A stretch of 64,000 nucleotides of DNA, taken from contig JANXEN010000001.1 of NCBI GenBank assembly GCA_025058345.1, positions 223,358 to 287,357 on the forward strand. The letters are read 5' to 3'. Both the position numbers and the translations under genes were made by a program. How positions within the stretch are numbered: the stretch's first letter is position 1; the number at the start of each line of letters is the position of its first letter. Shown one piece after another: positions 58,514 to 64,000 of the stretch. This DNA is from Sulfolobales archaeon. Lineage in GTDB: Archaea; Thermoproteota; Thermoprotei_A; Sulfolobales; NBVN01. Below the pieces are notes generated by a model. The model was given only the letters and a program-made list of their open reading frames with translations. It was not told the DNA's origin and did no database searches.

Positions 58514-60577
58514 ATGAAGGGCTCACTCTCAACACTGACTTCAGCTCTACTAGTACTTACGGTGCTTACATCCATATTCACTTACATATCACTTGAGTTG
58601 ATGAGGGCACCAACACAATTAGCTAAGATTAATCAAGAAGTTCTAAGTCAAGTCATCACATCGTCAAAGGATGTTGAGGTGGTTTATGATGACGGTCTAT
58701 ACGTGAGGAGTTTAAACCCACCGCTAAATATAGTGTCTGTACTTTCGGTAAATTCCTCAGGCATCAGCACTTTATTGAATAACATCACAGTTAGTAGTAC
58801 CTACGAGAAGCTACTTTCTAAAAATGTTGTAGACCGCTTACTACTCAGTAAGTCCTACATATTAATCATCGCTGAGGGAGGTAAGTACTTCATAGTTGAT
58901 GATAAGATAATTAAGAGCATTAACTCCTCTAACACCTCAACTAACGCCGCTAGTAACGTAAACATTCATTACTTGAACTCAAGCAATTATTTAAGACCTC
59001 TGATATATGTAGGTGTACTTAAGGACTTAAATCAATACATGAATAATCCCGTACCTGGATACCCATCAGACCCTGAAGCTAATTACGTACCTGTCGGATA
59101 TGCTTTAATCACAGGTAACTCCCACACTATATCGAAGGGGGATTGGTACATCTCAGTAGATCCTCGCAGCGTTCCGTATAAGGTTGGCCACATATACTGT
59201 TCTGGAGGAACTAACGTAACTTACTTAGGTATGGGTTACTATAGGGTAGACTCTAACCACAACGTCTACGTGAAGTGGTATGAGTCCGTATCTGGATATA
59301 CGTCAGGTTGGTACATAAGCTATGAAACTTTAATGACTGGAGTTGCGGGGCTTTGGGTATATCCGTTAGTTATATATGGGAATAGGTCAGTAGACCTAGT
59401 GTTTGAGGTTAAGAACCTAGGTAGTTGGGTGAACGTAAACTTAAAACCGATAATATACGTTCTTAACGCTGAGGACTTCGCTAAGGGACTCCCCATAATG
59501 CCCTACCATGTAAACCCAACCTTAGAGGCTTCAATCAGGTACTCAGCCATTAAACCACTCTACACGTGGGAAGGTAATGCCCAGTCAGCATCTCTATCGC
59601 CGAACTCAACTACTTCAATATCTATATCACTTAACTCTACACCTATACTTAACACGCTGAGGGTTGGTGAAGCACTATTCTTAGTAGGTTTTAGGTTCGC
59701 ATCAGACCGTAGTTTAAGTATGAGGTTAGGGGCATACATACTTAACTACGACATTCCGATAGCGATTAATGATAATGAATTAGGTAAGTACTTCGTATTG
59801 CCATCAGCAGCTAACGTAGTTCCTGAGGTCTACTTACCTAACGGCAGTAAGTTATCTGTCTACAGACCAATTAACTTCGCATCATCAATGATTGACTACC
59901 CAACGCTCTTCACACCTGGTACTTCAGGCACATACGTAATTAGGTATAGGTTAGGTAGTTATGCTTCGTTGCCTGAGTTTAGAGCTCAGGTAAGCTTCGT
60001 AGGTAATAACCCAACCCCTCAGGTGATGTATTTAAGGAATCAACACCTAGGTGGTTGGAGTTACGTAGTTAACGACTCAATCGTCTTAGAACCTAACTAC
60101 GCTGTGTTGAGGGATCATGAGTACTTTACAGCTGGGAGTGAGACCTGGTACTCCGGAGACCTAATGATAGTTAACGACCTACCGGTAAACTCCCAGATAA
60201 ACTTCACCTACTACATCACAACATCACTGCAAGGCGTTACCACATTAACATCAAATCAGAATAGAAGTGTAGACTACGTCTATTGCTGGAGTTCGTGGAG
60301 CTGCTATAATTACTGGCGTGTTAGATTTACCTTCTACCCCAACACCACTACGACTAAGTTATACGTAAGCGGTGAGGTTCTCTATCAGTCAGGCGCTTAC
60401 TACTTAAGATTCAGCATCTCAACAACCCTATCGGATGTGACTATCACCGCAACCCCATACGTAAGCAGCATCAAGTACTCCTACACATCAGGTAATAACT
60501 TATGCGTAACTTACCTAGCAACTCAATTCACTGAGTTAGTAAGGCTTAATAACAGCGTTTTAATACTCGCTAACTAA
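58514..60577 (+). CDS. Large secreted surface protein, sequon-rich
   Basis: N-terminal MKGSLSTLTSALLVLTVLTSIFTYI; many N-x-S/T sites; Tyr/Ser/Asn-rich beta sequence. Confidence 0.75.
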   Translation: MKGSLSTLTSALLVLTVLTSIFTYISLELMRAPTQLAKINQEVLSQVITSSKDVEVVYDDGLYVRSLNPPLNIVSVLSVNSSGISTLLNNITVSSTYEKLLSKNVVDRLLLSKSYILIIAEGGKYFIVDDKIIKSINSSNTSTNAASNVNIHYLNSSNYLRPLIYVGVLKDLNQYMNNPVPGYPSDPEANYVPVGYALITGNSHTISKGDWYISVDPRSVPYKVGHIYCSGGTNVTYLGMGYYRVDSNHNVYVKWYESVSGYTSGWYISYETLMTGVAGLWVYPLVIYGNRSVDLVFEVKNLGSWVNVNLKPIIYVLNAEDFAKGLPIMPYHVNPTLEASIRYSAIKPLYTWEGNAQSASLSPNSTTSISISLNSTPILNTLRVGEALFLVGFRFASDRSLSMRLGAYILNYDIPIAINDNELGKYFVLPSAANVVPEVYLPNGSKLSVYRPINFASSMIDYPTLFTPGTSGTYVIRYRLGSYASLPEFRAQVSFVGNNPTPQVMYLRNQHLGGWSYVVNDSIVLEPNYAVLRDHEYFTAGSETWYSGDLMIVNDLPVNSQINFTYYITTSLQGVTTLTSNQNRSVDYVYCWSSWSCYNYWRVRFTFYPNTTTTKLYVSGEVLYQSGAYYLRFSISTTLSDVTITATPYVSSIKYSYTSGNNLCVTYLATQFTELVRLNNSVLILAN

Positions 60578-60634
60578 TTACCCTACTTTAGTAGTGTTTT
60601 TATTCCACACCTACTTAAGTTATGGGGGCTATCG

Positions 60635-61654
60635 ATGGCTAAAGTAGAGTTTATGTTGATGTCTACGTCGGTTGCCTTCCTCCTAACATACTTAATCATA
60701 CCTCATTGGGTTAAAGTAGCTGTTAAGAAGGGCTTCGTGGGTAGGGATATGAATAAGTTAGGTAACTTATTCGCTGCTGAGGGCAGCGGTCTTTGGGTAG
60801 CTATAGGATGTGTGTTCGGGCTCTACACTTTAGCAGCTTCCCACAGGTATTTAGGGAATGAAGTAGTTTACAGTGATGACTTATTCGCACTTACATCCCT
60901 ACTCCTCCTAACCTCATTACTCGGCTTTATGGATGACGTGCTTGGGTGGAAGAAAGGTTTACCTATATGGATGCGTGTAGCCTTCCTAATCCCTATCTCA
61001 GCCCCACTAGTGGTTATTAAGGCCGGAGTCTCAACGCTTTCAATACCTTTCTTAGGCGTTATTGATTTAGGGCTCATATACCCCCTCATACTAGTCCCTA
61101 TCGGTGTTTTAGGGGCTGCAAACGCGTTTAACATGATAGCAGGGTATAACGGGTTGGAGGCATGTATGGGTATTGCGTTGATGTTAACTACTGCGGTCTT
61201 CTCATACATTAAGGGCATAGCATTAGTTTTTGAGGCATCTATAGTGATGACTGCTGCACTACTAGCATTCATTAAATACAACTGGTTTCCAGCTAAGGTA
61301 TTTCCTGGAAATACGCTTACTTACTCAGTAGGAGCTTACTACGCATCAATGATCATATTAGGTAATATGGAGAAATTCGGCGTAACGGTCTTCACCCCGT
61401 ACTTCGTGGAGTTCGCATTATTTATTAGGGGGTTGAAGGACGGCGTATATAAGGAGAATTTCGGAATACCTCAGGGTGACGGATCTCTAGAACCTCCATA
61501 TGAGAAGGTGTATAGCTTAACTCACGCTGCGATCAAGCTGTTAAAGAAGTTAAGTATTAAACCTACAGAACCTAGAGTCACTCTAACCCTAACCTCAATA
61601 CAGTTAATTGTAGGTGCCTTAGCGATAGCTACTATAACTGCTGGAGTGATATAG
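60635..61654 (+). CDS. UDP-GlcNAc:dolichyl-phosphate GlcNAc-1-P transferase-like (GT4)
   Basis: LLGFMDDVLGWKKGLPIWMRV, GAANAFNMIAGYNGLEACMG, NWFPAKVFPGNTLTYSVGA. Confidence 0.93.
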   Translation: MAKVEFMLMSTSVAFLLTYLIIPHWVKVAVKKGFVGRDMNKLGNLFAAEGSGLWVAIGCVFGLYTLAASHRYLGNEVVYSDDLFALTSLLLLTSLLGFMDDVLGWKKGLPIWMRVAFLIPISAPLVVIKAGVSTLSIPFLGVIDLGLIYPLILVPIGVLGAANAFNMIAGYNGLEACMGIALMLTTAVFSYIKGIALVFEASIVMTAALLAFIKYNWFPAKVFPGNTLTYSVGAYYASMIILGNMEKFGVTVFTPYFVEFALFIRGLKDGVYKENFGIPQGDGSLEPPYEKVYSLTHAAIKLLKKLSIKPTEPRVTLTLTSIQLIVGALAIATITAGVI

Positions 61655-61764
61655 GTCTTTATGCTTCAGTAATTAAGTCATAAGCAATTAACTCCGTAGA
61701 CAATGTAGATGTTAGTTAATGCTCAATAAATCTATAACCTCTTTAGATGGCTTAACTATCATTG

Positions 61765-61785
61765 AAGGTTAGATATTCTAACCTT
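61765..61785. repeat. Perfect inverted repeat upstream of the glcD-like gene
   Basis: AAGGTTAG-atatt-CTAACCTT, 8-bp arms. Confidence 0.7.
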
Positions 61786-61852
61786 AAATTATAACCATCA
61801 AACAGGTCAACAAAATTTATAATATGCGGAGCAGATAATTAACGGGGATGTA

Positions 61853-63232
61853 ATGAGTTCCGAATCAGTTATTCCTGGGCTTAAGGAGTTAATAGGTTCT
61901 GATAACGTAATCACAGACCCTGAGGAGCTCTACACCTATAGTTTTACAGCATACGCCGTCGTTAGGGAGGAGCCTATGGCTATAGTTAAGGTTAAGAGTA
62001 CTGAGGAGGTTTCTAAGGTTCTTAAGTTTGCTTACGAACACGGTATTCCGGTGGTTCCACGCGGCAGTGGGACAAGCGTTATAGGCTCTTCAACACCCTC
62101 TAAGGGCTCTATAGTCATTGATTTAAGACCTATGAGGGGCATTAAGGTTGACGTAGCTAACGGAGTTGTTGAGGCTGAGGCAGGCGCTTACGTGGATGAG
62201 GTCGATAAGGAGTGTAGGAAGTACGGATTTATGTTTCCCGTAGATCCGGCTAGTGCTGAGTCAGCCACTGTTGGCGGGGCATTAGCTATGGATGCTGGCG
62301 GTATGAGGGGCGCTAGGTACGGGACTATGAGGCACGTTACTTTAGGTATTGAGGTAGTTTTACCTGATGGGCAGGTACTTGCTTTAGGTGCGCCTGTATA
62401 TAAGCAGGCTACTGGCTATGACTTAATGCACCTATTCATAGGCTCTGAAGGTACTTTAGGGATAATAACCCGCGGCTGGTTTAAGATAGTGCCAGCACCT
62501 AAATCTGTTGGTAGGGTAGTAGCTTACTTCGACAACGTTGAAGATGCTGCTAGGGGTGTTTACGAACTGAGGAGGAGGGGCTTCACACCCCTAATCCTTG
62601 AATTCATGGATGACATAGTGGTGAAGCTGGCTAATAAGATTAAAGGCCTTAACTTCCCTGAGAAGAACATGGTTATAGTTGATATTGATGCACCTAAGGA
62701 CGTGTTGAATAACCTACTTAACGAGGTTGCAGGAGTTCTTAAGGCTTCAGGAGCTGCTGACGTTAAGTTCACCACAGACCCGGACGAGATGGCTAAGCTA
62801 TACGCAGTGCGTAAGCAGGCATACCCGACGTTCGCTGCAGCGTTCCCGTTCTCCTTCATGGGCGATCTCTCAGTACCTCTATCCGCCCTACCAGTAATCG
62901 TTAAGAAGATTAGGGAGGTATCGGCTAAGTACGACGTAACGATTGGTTTGATCGGCCATGCTGGTGACGGCAACCTACACCCACTAGTCGGGCTTCAATC
63001 TAAGGATGAGTGGTGGACTAAGGCGAGACCAGCGCTGATAGAGATTGAAGGCACTTCAATAGAGTTAGGTGGGTCTATCTCAGGTGAGCACGGCGTAGGT
63101 ATTGAGAGGAAGGACTTACTGCTTAAGGAGTTGAAGGCTAAGAACGCTGAAAGAGTACTTGAGATTATGAAGGGGATTAAGAAATTAATAGATCCTAAAG
63201 GTATTATGAACCCGGGTAAGATATTTGATTAG
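61853..63232 (+). CDS. FAD-linked oxidase (GlcD / D-lactate dehydrogenase family)
   Basis: VPRGSGTSVIGSSTPSKGSIVIDL, GSEGTLGIIT, GHAGDGNLHPL, SGEHGVGIERK. Confidence 0.96.
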   Translation: MSSESVIPGLKELIGSDNVITDPEELYTYSFTAYAVVREEPMAIVKVKSTEEVSKVLKFAYEHGIPVVPRGSGTSVIGSSTPSKGSIVIDLRPMRGIKVDVANGVVEAEAGAYVDEVDKECRKYGFMFPVDPASAESATVGGALAMDAGGMRGARYGTMRHVTLGIEVVLPDGQVLALGAPVYKQATGYDLMHLFIGSEGTLGIITRGWFKIVPAPKSVGRVVAYFDNVEDAARGVYELRRRGFTPLILEFMDDIVVKLANKIKGLNFPEKNMVIVDIDAPKDVLNNLLNEVAGVLKASGAADVKFTTDPDEMAKLYAVRKQAYPTFAAAFPFSFMGDLSVPLSALPVIVKKIREVSAKYDVTIGLIGHAGDGNLHPLVGLQSKDEWWTKARPALIEIEGTSIELGGSISGEHGVGIERKDLLLKELKAKNAERVLEIMKGIKKLIDPKGIMNPGKIFD

Positions 63233-63243
63233 AGGTGCTTAAG

Positions 63244-64000
63244 ATGGCTTACACGAAGGAGGAGTTAAGGAACGATGCAGCTAAATTCATAGATTACTGT
63301 AAGCAATGCGGCTTCTGCACACCGGTATGTCCGGTACTTAAGGTAAGTGACTTCGTAGAGACCTACGGACCTAGAGGTAGGTTACTCCAAACTAGAGGTG
63401 TAGTACTGAATGAGTTAAAGCCTAGGACAGACCTAACTAAGAAGATGTACTGCACCCTATGCGGCTTCTGCGAAGTTAAATGCATTGCAGCTCTTAAACT
63501 CACGGACCTATACCTAGCCGCTAGGCACTACCTAAGGGATTCAGGCCTAACGCCTGAGGAGGTTAAGCTAATATCAGACAGCATCAGTAAGGTTGACAAC
63601 CCATACACCGTAGATCAATCAATTAAGGCAATGTGGGTGGACTACCTACCTGAGAAACCCCAAGCCAGTGGGAAAGTCCTATACTGGGCTGGATGTACGT
63701 CATCAATAAGAGCTCCCGAAACATCCGCTAATGCCTATCAACTAATAAGTTACTTAACTGGGGGTAATGCAGCTGTTTTGGATGGTGAGCCTTGCTGCGG
63801 TTGGCCTCTCTACCTTGCTGGAGATGTTGAAGGCTATAGGACGCAGTTAGTTAAGGCCTTAAACTCTATCAAAGCTTCAGGGGCTGAGGTACTAATAACT
63901 ACGTGCCCCGCATGCACTAGATCTTTGAGGGATAAGGCTAAGGAATTAGGGATAGAGGGTAACGTAAAGATATACCACATAGTGGAGTACCTAGCAGAAC
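63244..64000 (+). CDS. GlcF-like (Fe-S) oxidoreductase, truncated by window end
   Basis: ATG at 63244; CKQCGFCTPVCPV, CTLCGFCEVKCIA, GCTSSIRAPE, CCGWP; open to the window end, absent from the ORF track. Confidence 0.92.
   Translation, partial: MAYTKEELRNDAAKFIDYCKQCGFCTPVCPVLKVSDFVETYGPRGRLLQTRGVVLNELKPRTDLTKKMYCTLCGFCEVKCIAALKLTDLYLAARHYLRDSGLTPEEVKLISDSISKVDNPYTVDQSIKAMWVDYLPEKPQASGKVLYWAGCTSSIRAPETSANAYQLISYLTGGNAAVLDGEPCCGWPLYLAGDVEGYRTQLVKALNSIKASGAEVLITTCPACTRSLRDKAKELGIEGNVKIYHIVEYLAE

Noticed and set aside
1-64000. CRISPR array, insertion sequence, integrase or provirus
   Set aside because: No regularly spaced direct repeats, transposase or integrase motifs seen on manual reading

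Overview
This 64-kb window is an archaeal chromosome segment. Gene content and gene order point to Thermoproteota (Crenarchaeota). I see no CRISPR array, insertion sequence or provirus. It opens inside the RNA polymerase / ribosomal protein operon (rpoA1, rpoA2, rpl30e, nusA, rps12, rps7). It then carries a glycine cleavage operon (gcvH, T, PA, PB), a pyruvoyl decarboxylase plus agmatinase, GlyRS, the catalytic tRNA-splicing endonuclease subunit, class I LysRS and SSB. Three further genes look like tetrahydromethanopterin biosynthesis (MptE-like, RFAP synthase-like, MptN-like). Transport and redox genes include an OPT transporter, an ABC/FtsX-type system, two Nramp-like paralogs, AOR with a ferredoxin, and GlcD/GlcF-type oxidoreductases. 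RNA genes read directly from sequence are a stand-alone 5S rRNA (minus strand), five tRNAs and one C/D-box sRNA. Three of the tRNAs have introns, and the Gln tRNA has two. The best candidate for an undescribed system is the block at about 35.0-43.4 kb: class III signal-peptide pilin, secretion ATPase, TadC/FlaJ-like membrane protein, an 802-aa orphan protein, a VirB4/HerA-type ATPase and a polytopic membrane protein. It looks like Ups-type pilus genes joined to a Ced-type DNA-transfer motor. No database searches were run. Family names rest on motif recognition and gene context.
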